DNA from: Streptomyces sp. 150FB
GTDB lineage: Bacteria; Actinomycetota; Actinomycetes; Streptomycetales; Streptomycetaceae
Direction of reading: 5' to 3'
NCBI RefSeq assembly: GCF_000818195.1
Contig: NZ_JTHL01000001.1
Location: forward strand, 3,235,673 to 3,299,672
Length of the DNA: 64,000 bases
Of this stretch, positions 9,329 through 18,596 are shown piece by piece (position 1 is the stretch's first letter; each line of letters begins with the position of its first letter). A program made the position numbers and the translations under genes. The notes beneath the pieces are model-generated. The model searched no databases. It saw only the letters and a program-made list of their open reading frames with translations, and was not told where the DNA came from.

Positions 9329-10699
9329 TCAGCCGCGCAGGGCACCGATCGAGTCGGCGAGTGCGGCGGGGACATCGGGGACCAGGGTATGGACCCCGTC
9401 GCGTACGACATGACGGCCGCCGACGACGGTGTGCCGCACATCCGCTGCCGAGGCGGCGAATACGGCGGTCTCGGCTCCGAGCCGGGGCAGCGGTCCCGCT
9501 GTTCTGACGGAGTCGAGGGCGATCGTGACGAGGTCGGCGAGCGCGCCCTGCTCGATCCGGCCGGCGTCGGGGCGGCCGAGCGCCTCGTGACCCGCGGCGG
9601 ACGCCGCGTGGAGCAGCGCTGCGGCGGTCCAGTGGCCCCGGGTGCGAGAGCGCAGCCGTTCGTCGAGTTCCATGGCGCGGGCCTCTTCGAGGATGTCGAT
9701 CACGGCGTGGCTGTCGCTGCCGAGCGACAGCGGGGAGCCCGCCTTCTGGAGGCGGGTGGCCGGGCCGATGCCGTCGGCGAGATCGCGTTCCGTGGTGGGG
9801 CACATGCACGTGCCGGTACGGGTGGAGCCCAGCAGGGCGATGTCGTCGTCGGTGAGGTGCGTGTTGTGGACGCCGGTGGCGCGGGCGCCCAGGACACCGT
9901 GGTCGGCGAGGAGGCGGGTGGGGGTGCGGCCGTGGACGGCGAGACAGGCGTCGTTCTCGGCGGTCTGTTCGGAGAGGTGCACATGGAGGGGGGCGTGGCG
10001 GGCCTCGGCCCATTCGGCGACGGTGGTGAGCTGATCGGCCGGCACGGCGCGTACGGAGTGGATGGCGGCGCCGATCCGGGCGTGGGGGCTCTCCTTGAGC
10101 GCCGAGACGCGTTCGGCCCAGGCCTGGGCCGAGCCGTCGGAGAAGCGGACCTGGTGCCGGTCGGGCGGGGCGCCGCCGGGGCGGTCGGAGATGCCGGAGG
10201 CCAGATAGGCGGTGTCGAGGAGGGTGATCCTGATCCCGGCCTCGGCCGCCGCGGAGATCAGGGCTTCGCCCATCGCGTTCGGATTCGCGTAGGGCACCCC
10301 GCCGGGCGCGTGGTGCAGATAGTGGAACTCACCGACGGAGGTGATCCCTGCGAGTGCCATCTCGGCGTAGGTGGCGCGGGCGAGGTCGTGGTACGAGTCG
10401 GGGGTGAGCTGGGAGGCGACGCGGTACATGACGTCGCGCCAGGTCCAGAAAGTGCCGGAGCCGAGCTGGACGGTGGAGCGCAGGGCCCGGTGGAAGGCGT
10501 GCGAGTGCGCGTTCGCCAGGCCGGGGAGGGTGAGGCCGCGCAGGGTCGTCGCCCCGGGCGGCGGGGTCGGCACCTCGGTGCGGACGGCGCTGACGCGCTC
10601 GCCCGTGACCTCTACGGCCACGCCGGGCTCGACGTGGGTGCCGAGCCAGGCGTGCTCCAGCCAGTACGTGCGGTCCGCACGGTCCGCGCCCTCGGTCAT
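9329..10699 (-). CDS. hutF: formimidoylglutamate deiminase
   Basis: 456 residues. Converts N-formimidoyl-L-glutamate to N-formyl-L-glutamate and ammonia, the deiminase branch of histidine degradation. It is an amidohydrolase-superfamily protein with [14 protein letters not shown] (metal ligands), [27 protein letters not shown] and the [15 protein letters not shown] block. The ATG at 10699 overlaps the stop of the upstream amidohydrolase (10696-10699), so translation is coupled. The choice of HutF rather than a HutG-type formimidase means that a deformylase is needed to finish the pathway. Confidence 0.93.
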   Translation of the reverse strand: MTEGADRADRTYWLEHAWLGTHVEPGVAVEVTGERVSAVRTEVPTPPPGATTLRGLTLPGLANAHSHAFHRALRSTVQLGSGTFWTWRDVMYRVASQLTPDSYHDLARATYAEMALAGITSVGEFHYLHHAPGGVPYANPNAMGEALISAAAEAGIRITLLDTAYLASGISDRPGGAPPDRHQVRFSDGSAQAWAERVSALKESPHARIGAAIHSVRAVPADQLTTVAEWAEARHAPLHVHLSEQTAENDACLAVHGRTPTRLLADHGVLGARATGVHNTHLTDDDIALLGSTRTGTCMCPTTERDLADGIGPATRLQKAGSPLSLGSDSHAVIDILEEARAMELDERLRSRTRGHWTAAALLHAASAAGHEALGRPDAGRIEQGALADLVTIALDSVRTAGPLPRLGAETAVFAASAADVRHTVVGGRHVVRDGVHTLVPDVPAALADSIGALRG

Positions 10700-11961
10700 G
10701 CGCACGCCAGCCCTTCCAGTACGTCGGCGAGTGCCAGGATCCCCGCCACGCAGTCGTCCTCGGCGGCGGATTCGGCCGGGGAGTGCGAGATGCCGGTGGG
10801 GTTCCGTACGAACATCATGGCGGTGGGGATGGAGGCGGACAAAATACCCGCGTCATGGCCGGCGCCGGTGCCGAGCACGGGGACCCGGTGACCGTCGCTT
10901 CCGGCCGACAGGATGCCGGCCACTTCGTCGCGCAGGGCGTGCTGGAACTCGACCACGGGGGTGAACGATTCGCGTACGACCCGCACATCGACGCCGTCGC
11001 GCTCGCCGCGCTCGGTGGCCGCTGCCTCGATCGCGGAGACCACGGTGTCCAGGGAGGTCTGGTCGGCGGCCCGTGAGTCCAGCCAGCCACGGACGAGGGA
11101 TGGGATGGCGTTGACGCCGTTGGGCTCGACGGAGATCTTGCCGAAGGTGGCGAGAGCACCGGCGAGTTCGGCCTCGCGGCGGGCGGCGAGGACGGTCTCG
11201 GCGTAGGTGAGCATCGGGTCGCGGCGGTCGGCGAGACGGGTGGTGCCGGCGTGGTTGGCCTCGCCCTGGAAGTCGAACCGCCAGCGGCCGTGCGGCCAGA
11301 TCGCGGACGCGATGCCGACGGCGTCGCCGGACAGGTCGAGGGCGCGGCCCTGCTCGACGTGGAGTTCGACGAAGGCGCCGATGCGCGCGAGGCGTTCGGG
11401 GTCGGGGCCGATGGCGGCCGGGTCGTGGCCGGCCGCCTCCATCGCCTGGGGCAGCGAGACGCCGTCGCCGTCGCGCAGTTCGCGCGCCCGGTCGGCCGTG
11501 AGCTGTCCCGAGGCCAGCCGGGAGCCGACGCACGCGAGACCGAAGCGGGCGCCCTCCTCGTCGCCGAAGTTGCTGATGGCGAAGGGCTTGGTGAACCGCG
11601 CTCCCCTGCGGCGCAGTTCGTCGAGCGCCGCGAAGGACGACACGATGCCCAGAGGTCCGTCGAAGGCCCCGCCGTCGGGTACGGAGTCCAGGTGCGACCC
11701 GGAGACGACGGCGTCACCGGCGAGGGGGTCGCCGAGCCAGGCCCACTGGTTGCCGTTGCGGTCGACCTCGTAGGCCAGCCCCCGGGTCTCGGCCTGCGCG
11801 CGGAACCAGGCGCGGCAGTCGGAGTCGGCGGCCGTCCAGGCGTAGCGGCGGTAGCCCTGGGTGCGCGCGTCGCGCCCGACGGGTCCGAGATCGCGCCACA
11901 TCTCGTGGAACGACACCGAACCCGTGCGCGCGGCCGGCCGGGAGTCCTCGGTCGCCGTCAC
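10696..11961 (-). CDS. M20-family allantoate amidohydrolase-like enzyme, probable N-formylglutamate hydrolase
   Basis: 421 residues from the GTG at 11961, which overlaps the hutU stop (GTGA). It belongs to the M20 carbamoylase/allantoate amidohydrolase family. Binuclear-metal ligands are visible: GSHLDS (His90), AFDGPLG (Asp101), GDEEGARF (Glu135/136), ELHVEQG and the C-terminal GTGAGHDAG. The middle dimerisation domain contains EANHAGTT. The family name implies cleavage of ureido-type amides. Its position between hutU and hutF and the lack of hutG here suggest that it removes the formyl group from N-formyl-L-glutamate. That is an inference from context; a true allantoate role is the alternative. 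Confidence 0.85.
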   Translation of the reverse strand: MTATEDSRPAARTGSVSFHEMWRDLGPVGRDARTQGYRRYAWTAADSDCRAWFRAQAETRGLAYEVDRNGNQWAWLGDPLAGDAVVSGSHLDSVPDGGAFDGPLGIVSSFAALDELRRRGARFTKPFAISNFGDEEGARFGLACVGSRLASGQLTADRARELRDGDGVSLPQAMEAAGHDPAAIGPDPERLARIGAFVELHVEQGRALDLSGDAVGIASAIWPHGRWRFDFQGEANHAGTTRLADRRDPMLTYAETVLAARREAELAGALATFGKISVEPNGVNAIPSLVRGWLDSRAADQTSLDTVVSAIEAAATERGERDGVDVRVVRESFTPVVEFQHALRDEVAGILSAGSDGHRVPVLGTGAGHDAGILSASIPTAMMFVRNPTGISHSPAESAAEDDCVAGILALADVLEGLACA

Positions 11962-13694
11962 GCCGCACCGCCCGCGCCCGTACCCGTACCCGTACCCGTA
12001 CCGGCGCCCGTACCCGTTCCCGTACCTTCGGGCTTCTCCTCGCCCTCCCGCATCGGCACCCGCACCCCGCGCTCCGCCGCCACGTTCTCCGCGATCTCGT
12101 AGCCCGCGTCGACATGGCGGATGACGCCCATCCCGGGGTCGTTCGTCAGTACGCGGCGGATCTTCTCGCCCGCCAGCTTCGTGCCGTCGGCCACCGTCAC
12201 CTGCCCCGCGTGGATCGAGCGGCCCATGCCGACCCCGCCGCCGTGGTGGATCGAGACCCATGAGGCACCGGAAGCGACGTTGACCATGGCGTTCAGCAGC
12301 GGCCAGTCGGCGATCGCGTCGGAGCCGTCGAGCATCGCCTCCGTCTCGCGGTACGGGGACGCCACCGACCCCGCGTCCAGGTGGTCACGCCCGATGACCA
12401 GCGGCGCGGCCAGTTCGCCGCTCGCCACCATGTCGTTGAAGCGGTCGCCCGCCTTGTCGCGCTCGCCGTAACCGAGCCAGCAGATACGGGCCGGCAGGCC
12501 CTGGAAGTGGACGCGTTCGCCGGCCATCTTGATCCACCGGTGCAATGACTCGTTCTCCGGGAAGAGTTCGAGGATCGCCTTGTCCGTCTTGTGGATGTCG
12601 GACGCCTCGCCGGACAGCGCCGCCCAGCGGAACGGCCCCTTCCCCTCCGAGAACAGCGGCCTGATGTACGCGGGCACAAAGCCGGGGAAGTCGAACGCCC
12701 GCTCGTACCCGGCGAGTTGGGCCTCGCCCCGGATCGAGTTGCCGTAGTCGAAGACCTCGGCGCCCGCGTCCATGAAGCCGACCATCGCCTCGACGTGCCG
12801 CGCCATCGCCTCCCGCGCGCGCAGCGTGAAGTCGGCGGGCTTCTCGGCCGCGTACGACGCCATGTCGTCGAAGTCGACGCCCAGCGGCAGGTAGGCGAGC
12901 GGATCGTGCGCGGACGTCTGGTCGGTGACGATGTCGACCGGCGCGCCCTCGGCGAGCATGCGCGGCAGGAGTTCGGCTGCGTTGCCGAGCAGCCCGATCG
13001 ACAGCGGACGGCGCGCGTCGCGCGCCTCGACCGCGAGGCGCAGCGCGTGCTCCAGGCTGTCGGCGCGCACATCGAGGAAGCGATGCTCGATCCGGCGCTC
13101 GATCGCGCGCGGGTCGCAGTCGATACAGATCGCCACGCCGTCGTTCATCGTCACGGCGAGCGGCTGCGCGCCGCCCATCCCGCCGAGCCCGGCGGTGAGG
13201 GTGATGGTCCCGGCCAGCGTTCCGCCGAACTTCTTGGCGGCCACGGCGGCGAACGTCTCGTACGTGCCCTGGAGGATGCCCTGCGTGCCGATGTAGATCC
13301 AGGAGCCGGCGGTCATCTGGCCGTACATGGTCAGGCCGAGGGCCTCCAGCCGCCGGAACTCCTCCCAGTTCGCCCAGTCGCCCACCAGGTTGGAGTTGGC
13401 GAGCAGCACGCGCGGCGCCCACTCGTGGGTCTGCATCACACCGACGGGCCGGCCGGACTGGACGAGCATCGTCTCGTCCTGCTTGAGGGTGCGCAGCGTA
13501 CGGACCATGGCGTCGAACGAGCGCCAGTCACGCGCCGCCTTGCCGGTGCCGCCGTAGACGACCAGCTTGTCGGGGTGTTCGGCGACCTCGGGGTCCAGGT
13601 TGTTCTGGAGCATGCGCAGGGCGGCTTCCTGCTGCCATCCCAGGGCGCTCAGTTCCGTACCGCGCGGTGCCCGTACGGGGCGGGGTCCTGACAT
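11958..13694 (-). CDS. hutU: urocanate hydratase
   Basis: 578 residues. Adds water to urocanate to give imidazolonepropionate, using tightly bound NAD+ as an electrophile. Family landmarks: [35 protein letters not shown], the catalytic-Cys region [15 protein letters not shown] and [12 protein letters not shown]. The ATG at 13694 has GAGGAGG eight bases upstream. The last 25 residues are a Gly-Thr repeat ([10 protein letters not shown] and so on) absent from typical HutU, encoded by a CCCGTA hexanucleotide repeat on the plus strand. First gene of the hut operon; the first pathway enzyme, histidase (hutH), is not in the window. Confidence 0.97.
   Translation of the reverse strand: MSGPRPVRAPRGTELSALGWQQEAALRMLQNNLDPEVAEHPDKLVVYGGTGKAARDWRSFDAMVRTLRTLKQDETMLVQSGRPVGVMQTHEWAPRVLLANSNLVGDWANWEEFRRLEALGLTMYGQMTAGSWIYIGTQGILQGTYETFAAVAAKKFGGTLAGTITLTAGLGGMGGAQPLAVTMNDGVAICIDCDPRAIERRIEHRFLDVRADSLEHALRLAVEARDARRPLSIGLLGNAAELLPRMLAEGAPVDIVTDQTSAHDPLAYLPLGVDFDDMASYAAEKPADFTLRAREAMARHVEAMVGFMDAGAEVFDYGNSIRGEAQLAGYERAFDFPGFVPAYIRPLFSEGKGPFRWAALSGEASDIHKTDKAILELFPENESLHRWIKMAGERVHFQGLPARICWLGYGERDKAGDRFNDMVASGELAAPLVIGRDHLDAGSVASPYRETEAMLDGSDAIADWPLLNAMVNVASGASWVSIHHGGGVGMGRSIHAGQVTVADGTKLAGEKIRRVLTNDPGMGVIRHVDAGYEIAENVAAERGVRVPMREGEEKPEGTGTGTGAGTGTGTGTGAGGAA
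11977..12026 (+). repeat. CCCGTA hexanucleotide repeat in hutU tail
   Basis: Eight or so imperfect copies of CCCGTA, with GGCGCC and TTC variants, lie inside the 3' end of hutU and encode its Gly-Thr tail. The repeat also sits just upstream of the amidohydrolase start at 11961, so changes in copy number would alter the HutU tail and the spacing before the next ribosome site. Confidence 0.8.
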
Positions 13695-13723
13695 GGCGGA
13701 GCCTCCTCGGCAGTGTTGGGGAA

Positions 13724-13752
13724 TCTATTCACATCCTGACTTGATGAATAGA
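13724..13752. promoter_or_regulatory. inverted repeat operator in hutU/decarboxylase divergent promoter
   Basis: TCTATTCA (13724-13731) and its exact complement TGAATAGA (13745-13752) are separated by 13 bases in the region between hutU and the divergent decarboxylase. The area is AT-rich compared with its surroundings. It is a good repressor or activator site. The same TCTATTCA occurs at 20710-20717 upstream of the NCS1 permease. Confidence 0.6.
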
Positions 13753-13810
13753 ACTAGTCAACCACTGGGTGGCCGCACCCCGGCCGTTCGAGGGTGATTG
13801 GCTGGTACGC

Positions 13811-15259
13811 ATGGTGAGCACGGAGAACGCCGGAAAGCCAGGAAGCACAGGAACCAGCGGAACCGGGAACGCGGAAACCGGGGACACAGGAGCCGGGGAC
13901 ACAGTGAGCGAAACAGCCAGGCACGCGGGGGCGCGGCGGGACCAGGCCGTACGCGCGGCCGTCGAGCAGGGCCTGATCAGCGAGGCGCGGCCGGTCGTCG
14001 GCCTGCTGGACGTGGCCGGCATCCGTTCCTCGGCGGCCGAGCTGCGCGCCGCCTTCGCCGAGGTCACCCCGCCGGGGACGGCCGTCCTGCACGCGTTCGC
14101 GGTGAAGGCGGCGTCGCTCGTACCCGTACTGCGGCTGCTCTACGCCCAGGGCATCGGCGCCGAGGTCGCGAGCCCGGGCGAATCGGCGCTCGCGCGCGCC
14201 GCCGGCGTACGCCCCGAGTACACCGTCCTCGACTCGCCCGCCAAGACCGCGGCCGAGCTGCGCGAGGCACTGGCCCTCGGGGTCTCCGTCAACGCGGACA
14301 ATCCGCAGGAGCTGCACCGGATCGACGCCCTGATCCGGTCGGCGGCGAGCCGTTCCCCGCTCGGGCTGCGGGTCAACCCGCAGATCGGCGGCGGCTCGAT
14401 CGGGGCGCTGTCGACCGCGACGGCGACCTCCAAGTTCGGTGTGGCGCTGCGCGACGAGGGCGCCAGGGCCTGGGTCGTACAGGCGTATCTGGACCGCCCC
14501 TGGCTGACCCGGCTGCACACCCACTCCGGCTCCCAGGGCCTCCCGCTCGCGCTGATGGCCGAGGGGGTGCGCGAGGTGTACGAGCTGGCCGAGGAGATCA
14601 ACGCGGCCGTCGGCCACCGGCAGATCGACACGATCGACATCGGCGGCGGGCTCCCGGTCAACTTCGCTTCGGACGACCATTCCCCGACGTACGCGGCGTA
14701 TGCCGCGCTGCTCAAGGAGACCGTTCCGGGGCTGCTCGACGGGCGCTACGGCCTGGTCACCGAGTTCGGCCGCTCGCTGCTCGCCAAGCACGGCACGATC
14801 CTCGCCCGGGTGGAGTACACCAAGGTCTCCGGCGGCCGGCCGATCGCGGTGACGCACGCGGGCGCGCAGGTGGCGACCCGTACGGTCTACGACCCCGCGT
14901 CCTGGCCGCTGCGCATCGCGCCGTACGACGCCGAAGGCCGGCCGAGGACCGGCCCCGGGATCGCCCAGGACGTCGCGGGACCCGCCTGCTTCGCCGGTGA
15001 CCTGCTCGCCGAGAACCGGACGCTGCCGCTGATCGAGCAGGGCGATGTCGTGGCCGCGCTGGACACCGGCGCGTACTACTTCTCCAACCACTACGCGTAC
15101 AACAGCCTGGTGCGGCCCGGCATCCACGGCTTCTCGGCCGGTACGGGAGACGGGGACCGGGTGCGTTTCGCGACGGTACGGGCGCCGGGAACCGTCGAGG
15201 AGATCGTCACCGAATCCGGCGGCGGCCTGGCGGACGGGCTGCTGAAGCTGAACGTCTGA
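13811..15259 (+). CDS. diaminopimelate/ornithine decarboxylase-like PLP enzyme (fold III)
   Basis: 482 residues from the ATG at 13811; a GTG at 13904 that skips a Gly/Thr/Asp-rich low-complexity leader is a plausible true start. The PLP lysine is in HAFAVKAASL, followed by HTHSGSQG and DIGGGLPVNF (phosphate loop), then the EFGRSL arginine, GPACFAGD and GAYYFSNHYAYN at the dimer active site. These are the hallmarks of the LysA/group IV decarboxylases, but it differs from housekeeping LysA and its substrate is not predictable. It is divergent from hutU, sharing a promoter region with a strong inverted repeat, so it may be co-regulated with histidine use. Confidence 0.82.
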   Translation: MVSTENAGKPGSTGTSGTGNAETGDTGAGDTVSETARHAGARRDQAVRAAVEQGLISEARPVVGLLDVAGIRSSAAELRAAFAEVTPPGTAVLHAFAVKAASLVPVLRLLYAQGIGAEVASPGESALARAAGVRPEYTVLDSPAKTAAELREALALGVSVNADNPQELHRIDALIRSAASRSPLGLRVNPQIGGGSIGALSTATATSKFGVALRDEGARAWVVQAYLDRPWLTRLHTHSGSQGLPLALMAEGVREVYELAEEINAAVGHRQIDTIDIGGGLPVNFASDDHSPTYAAYAALLKETVPGLLDGRYGLVTEFGRSLLAKHGTILARVEYTKVSGGRPIAVTHAGAQVATRTVYDPASWPLRIAPYDAEGRPRTGPGIAQDVAGPACFAGDLLAENRTLPLIEQGDVVAALDTGAYYFSNHYAYNSLVRPGIHGFSAGTGDGDRVRFATVRAPGTVEEIVTESGGGLADGLLKLNV

Positions 15260-15321
15260 CTCCCCGCCCGTCCGACTCCCCGCCCGTCTGACTCCCCGCC
15301 CGATCGACTCCCCGCCCGATC
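15258..15321. repeat. 4 x 16-bp tandem repeat after decarboxylase gene
   Basis: Four direct copies of the 16-mer GACTCCCCGCCCGTCC (with 1-2 changes) run from the stop codon of the decarboxylase gene. They are non-coding on the plus strand and show no hairpin with a U-tract. Confidence 0.85.
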
Positions 15322-15370
15322 GCGAACGGACACAGCCGGTCATTTTGAGGCTGCGAATCTGTCACTACCG

Positions 15371-15393
15371 GGCATGTTCCGCTGGAACATGCC
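15371..15393. promoter_or_regulatory. 23-bp perfect palindrome upstream of LC7 cassette
   Basis: GGCATGTTCC and its exact reverse complement GGAACATGCC flank a 3-base GCT centre. It lies 98 bases before the first LC7 gene, in the only long leader of the operon, and is a likely dimeric regulator site. I do not recognise the regulator. Confidence 0.65.
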
Positions 15394-15490
15394 AGAGCCT
15401 CCGCCGGCCACCGAACCTTACGTAGCCTCTCGCTCACCGCCGCACAACCGTGCAGCATCCGCACACCCGGCTGGTGGGAGGGGAGTCCGC

Positions 15491-15922
15491 GTGCCCGGTA
15501 TCGACGCCTGCCTCCAGGAGGCCATGGCCCTACCGGGAGCGCGTGGAGCGGCGATCGTCGACTGGACGAGCGGACTCGCCCTCGGCACGGCGGGCGAGTC
15601 ACCGAGCGGCGATCACGAGACGGCGGCGGCGGAGACTGCGGAGCTGGCGCGGGCCGCCGCGGAGTACGAGGGGTTCGGCGCGGGCGCCGACAGCACCGGC
15701 CACACGGACAGCGCCGACGGGGGCGCCGGGGACGCAGAGAAGCGCCCGCCCGTCGAGGACCTCATCGTCACCACCCGTACCGACTACCACATCCTGTGCT
15801 TCGTCGAGACGACCTTCGACAGCAGCGTCTTCCTGCACCTGTGGCTCGCCCGCGACACCGGCAATCTCGCGCTCGCCCGGCTGCGGCTGCGGCAGCTCGC
15901 CGAACGACTGGTGCTCGGATGA
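15491..15922 (+). CDS. roadblock/LC7-domain protein (LC7-A)
   Basis: 143 residues from a GTG at 15491 with GGGAG six bases upstream; earlier in-frame starts lack one. The first strands (GARGAAIVDWTSGLALGTAG) and the second half (LIVTTRTDYHILCFVETT, then the helix LALARLRLRQLAERL) match the Roadblock fold, but a Thr/Asp/Gly-rich insertion of about 30 residues (75-105) splits it. LC7 proteins bind and regulate small GTPases or act as scaffolds. Its sequence parallels the LC7-C protein at 17384. It overlaps the next gene by an ATGA. Confidence 0.78.
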   Translation: MPGIDACLQEAMALPGARGAAIVDWTSGLALGTAGESPSGDHETAAAETAELARAAAEYEGFGAGADSTGHTDSADGGAGDAEKRPPVEDLIVTTRTDYHILCFVETTFDSSVFLHLWLARDTGNLALARLRLRQLAERLVLG

Positions 15923-16731
15923 CCACAGTCCCACCGCCGCCCTCAGGCATACCGCCGGCCCCTGCCGGGCCCCCCGCCGTCTCCCCGATGCTCGTACGGC
16001 TGGCGGCGGAGCGCGCCACCGGCGCACTGCTGCGCGACCACGGCACGCTCTACCTCGCCGAGGGACGCGTCGTGCACGCCGAGAGCCCGGCCGCGCCGGG
16101 ACTCGACGTACTGCTGACCGCGAGCGGCCGGCTGGAGCGCGCGGGCTGGGAGGAGGCCGTCGACCGGGCGGGGGCGCGCCGTGAGGTCGGCCGGTATCTG
16201 GTCGACAGCGGCGGGATGGCCGACGGGGAGCTGGAGATATGCCACCTCGGCGCGCTGTTCGACGCCGCGTTCTTCGCGCTGGCACCGGGCAGCGGCCCCA
16301 CCCGCTTCCGCTACGGCGTGGGGCACTGGATAGGCCCCGTACGCCCCGTGTCCGCAGCCGCCGTCGAACGGGAGACGCGGCGCCGCCGCGCACTGCTCGA
16401 CCATGTCTGGCCGTACGCCGCCGTCGACACCGCGCCCGTGGTGGCGCGCCCGCCCGCCGCCGGTCAGACCCTCACCCGCAGACAGCGCGCCCTGCTCGCC
16501 TCGGCCGACGGTACGAGGACCCCCGCCGGCATCGCCTGGGCGCTCGGCCGCCCGGCCTTCCACACCCTCCTCGACATCCGGCGGCTGGCCGCCGCCGGAT
16601 TGGTCGAGACACCCCAGGAGCCGCCGGCTGTCACGTCGGGCGCGGTCCCCTCCTGGATCGCGACGGTCGCGGCCGATCCGGACATCGCCCTGCTGCGCCG
16701 GCTCCGCGACGCACTGGAGGCAAGTCTGTGA
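15919..16731 (+). CDS. DUF4388/PATAN-like protein
   Basis: 270 residues; the ATG at 15919 overlaps the preceding stop. After a Pro-rich leader (residues 1-25), residues 30-60 (ATGALLRDHGTLYLAEGRVVHAE) match the start of DUF4388/PATAN domains, which are found next to LC7 proteins and response-regulator systems. The second half (about 175-225) resembles a winged-helix: LTRRQRALLASADG then IRRLAAAGLVE. It could be a DNA-binding or scaffold partner of the LC7 proteins. No membrane helices. Confidence 0.72.
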   Translation: MTTVPPPPSGIPPAPAGPPAVSPMLVRLAAERATGALLRDHGTLYLAEGRVVHAESPAAPGLDVLLTASGRLERAGWEEAVDRAGARREVGRYLVDSGGMADGELEICHLGALFDAAFFALAPGSGPTRFRYGVGHWIGPVRPVSAAAVERETRRRRALLDHVWPYAAVDTAPVVARPPAAGQTLTRRQRALLASADGTRTPAGIAWALGRPAFHTLLDIRRLAAAGLVETPQEPPAVTSGAVPSWIATVAADPDIALLRRLRDALEASL

Positions 16732-16885
16732 CAGCCCGTTTTCCGCGCCGGGCGGACCGCCGCCCGGCCACCCGCCGGGACCGCCGCCCGGCCACCCGTA
16801 CGGCCACCCGTACGGCCATCCGCCCGGCACTCCCCACGGCGTCATGAGACGCGCTCTGCGGCAGCGCGCCGAGAGGAGACAGCTC

Positions 16886-17278
16886 ATGACGGCGGAAGCC
16901 GGCGTACTCAGTGAACTCAGGCGGCTGCGGGCCCGGTTGCCCCAGCTCACCGGCGCGCTCGCGGCCAGCGCCGACGGTCTCGTCCTCGCGCAGGACACCG
17001 CGGGCGCCGAGACCGAGTCGGTCGCCGCGCTCACGGCGGCGGCGCTGGGGGTCGCGCAGCGGCTGACGGACGTCACCGGGCAGGGCGGGTTCATGGAGCT
17101 GCTGGTACGGGGCGAGTCGGGCTATGTCGCGACGTACGCGGCGGGCTCGTCGGCCGTACTGACCCTGCTGGCCGAGCCCCGGATCAATGTCGGCCGGCTC
17201 CATCTGGAGGCCCGTCGCTCCAGCACGCGCATCGGCGAACTGGTCGACAGCGCCCTCGACCGATCGGAGAGCGCCTGA
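16886..17278 (+). CDS. roadblock/LC7-domain protein (LC7-B), MglB-like; upstream extension frameshifted
   Basis: 130 residues from the ATG at 16886, with AGGAG seven bases upstream. This is the most MglB-like of the three: ELRRLRARLPQLTGALAAS, then DGLVLA, TAAALGVAQRLTD and VLTLLAEPRINVGRLHLEAR. Upstream, a GTG at 16728 overlaps the previous stop in GTGA style but its frame ends after 39 codons. The frame of LC7-B instead contains a Pro/Gly/His/Tyr-rich stretch (GHPYGHPYGHPPG). One extra C in the CCC run at 16735-16737 would join them into a longer protein starting MTAPFSAPGG. The site may be a real frameshift or a sequencing error. Confidence 0.8.
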   Translation: MTAEAGVLSELRRLRARLPQLTGALAASADGLVLAQDTAGAETESVAALTAAALGVAQRLTDVTGQGGFMELLVRGESGYVATYAAGSSAVLTLLAEPRINVGRLHLEARRSSTRIGELVDSALDRSESA

Positions 17279-17383
17279 CCCATGAACCAGCCACCTCTGT
17301 CACCCGCGCCACCCCCGCCGTCCTCTCCACGCACCGCCCGCTCCCCCAGGGCATCAACGAGACGAAAAGGAAGTGCGACATTC

Positions 17384-17758
17384 ATGGCCAACACCGAAGC
17401 GGCTCTCAAGGAAGCAACGACCCTCATCGACGGTGCCATCGGGGCCGCCCTCGTCGACTACACCAGCGGCATGGCGCTGGGCACGGTCGGCGGCGGCAAG
17501 GACCTCGATCTGACGGTCGCGGCGGCGGGCAACACCGACGTGGTCAGAGCGAAGGTCCGCACGATGGAGATGCTCGGTCTGAAGGACGAGATCGAGGACA
17601 TCCTGATCACCCTCGGCTCCCAGTACCACCTGATCCGGCTGCTCAAGGGGCGCGGGAACAACGGTCTGTTCCTGTACGTGGCGCTGGACAAGGCGCGGGC
17701 GAACCTGGCGATGGCACGCCATCAGCTCTCGAAGATCGAGGGTGAGTTGGAGGTCTGA
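17384..17758 (+). CDS. roadblock/LC7-domain protein (LC7-C)
   Basis: 124 residues. Clean, single Roadblock domain: AIGAALVDYTSGMALG, a helix, EIEDILITLGSQYHLIRLLKG and a final helix ANLAMARHQLSKIEGELEV. It resembles LC7-A without the insertion, so the two are likely duplicates. The ATG at 17384 follows AAGGAAG. It is the last gene of the cassette, 105 bases after LC7-B. No Ras-like GTPase gene is nearby. Confidence 0.85.
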   Translation: MANTEAALKEATTLIDGAIGAALVDYTSGMALGTVGGGKDLDLTVAAAGNTDVVRAKVRTMEMLGLKDEIEDILITLGSQYHLIRLLKGRGNNGLFLYVALDKARANLAMARHQLSKIEGELEV

Positions 17759-17819
17759 GGAGCAGCGGAAGCAAGAGGCACGGGAGCAGCCGGGCCCGTC
17801 CCGCCCGTCTGCCCGCCCC

Positions 17820-18413
17820 TCAGCGACCGCTCGCGCTGCCGCTCAGGCTCCGGCGGCGCCGTGCCCCGCCGGGCACGGCGTCGCCGGCCCCGGTCCCGGT
17901 CGTCCGGTACCCCTTGATCTGCTTGCCGACCGGCCGTCCGGTCCCGGCCCAGTCCGTCCGTACCCACAGCAGCACCTCGTCGCGGTGCTCCCGGCGGCCC
18001 AGCCACACGGCCTTCAGCCACAGCCCGGCGCCGGCGCCCGCCAGTACGGCGCCGCCCGCCCCCGGCATCGCGAACGAACTCGCCACGGCCACGACGAACC
18101 CCGCCAGCAGCCACCAGCGGTGCGCCCTGCGCCAGTTGCGCGTCGTCAGGGACCGGTCCTGGAGGAAGTCGAACTTGCCCGCGCGCGAAGCCGCGTCCGC
18201 CCACGCCGTATAGCGGCGGCGGCGCGCGAGCGCGACCACGGCGGCGGACACCACGAACAGCACCACTCCGGCGTACGCGCCGATCCTGCGCCCCGTAAGT
18301 CCCGGGACCAGCGCCCCGATGGCGGCCGCGAGCACCCCGAGCCACCACAACGGAACCGCACCGGCCCGCACGATCACTGCCACCCGAGCCAGAGACTGCC
18401 CACCGCGCCCCAC
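17820..18413 (-). CDS. conserved membrane protein of unknown function
   Basis: 197 residues from a GTG at 18413, chosen because AGGAGG is six bases upstream; longer in-frame starts have none. Two paired hydrophobic regions: residues about 20-60 (PLWWLGVLAAAIGALVPGL, then AYAGVVLFVVSAAVVALA) and about 95-135 (WWLLAGFVVAVASSFAM and a Gly/Ala helix). A basic C-terminal tail. I do not recognise a family. It is convergent with the LC7 cassette, whose last stop is 61 bases away. Confidence 0.75.
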   Translation of the reverse strand: MGRGGQSLARVAVIVRAGAVPLWWLGVLAAAIGALVPGLTGRRIGAYAGVVLFVVSAAVVALARRRRYTAWADAASRAGKFDFLQDRSLTTRNWRRAHRWWLLAGFVVAVASSFAMPGAGGAVLAGAGAGLWLKAVWLGRREHRDEVLLWVRTDWAGTGRPVGKQIKGYRTTGTGAGDAVPGGARRRRSLSGSASGR

Positions 18414-18596
18414 GACCCGCCTCCTCACCCCTGTGTACGGCGTACCGCCCGTGTCCGGGTCCGGCAGCTCCGCCTGCGTGTTGGGCGGGAGAGTAATAGC
18501 GCTCTCTGAACTTTTCCTGAGAGCACCCCGAGAGCATCCCGGCGCTGGCGGACATCGGGCCACTTCCAGGCCCCCCTTGACCCGAGCACCTCAGGC

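Noticed and set aside
9245..10891. Long plus-strand frame opposite hutF
   Set aside because: Ser/Gly/Arg/Val composition and no ribosome site; shadow of hutF and its neighbour.
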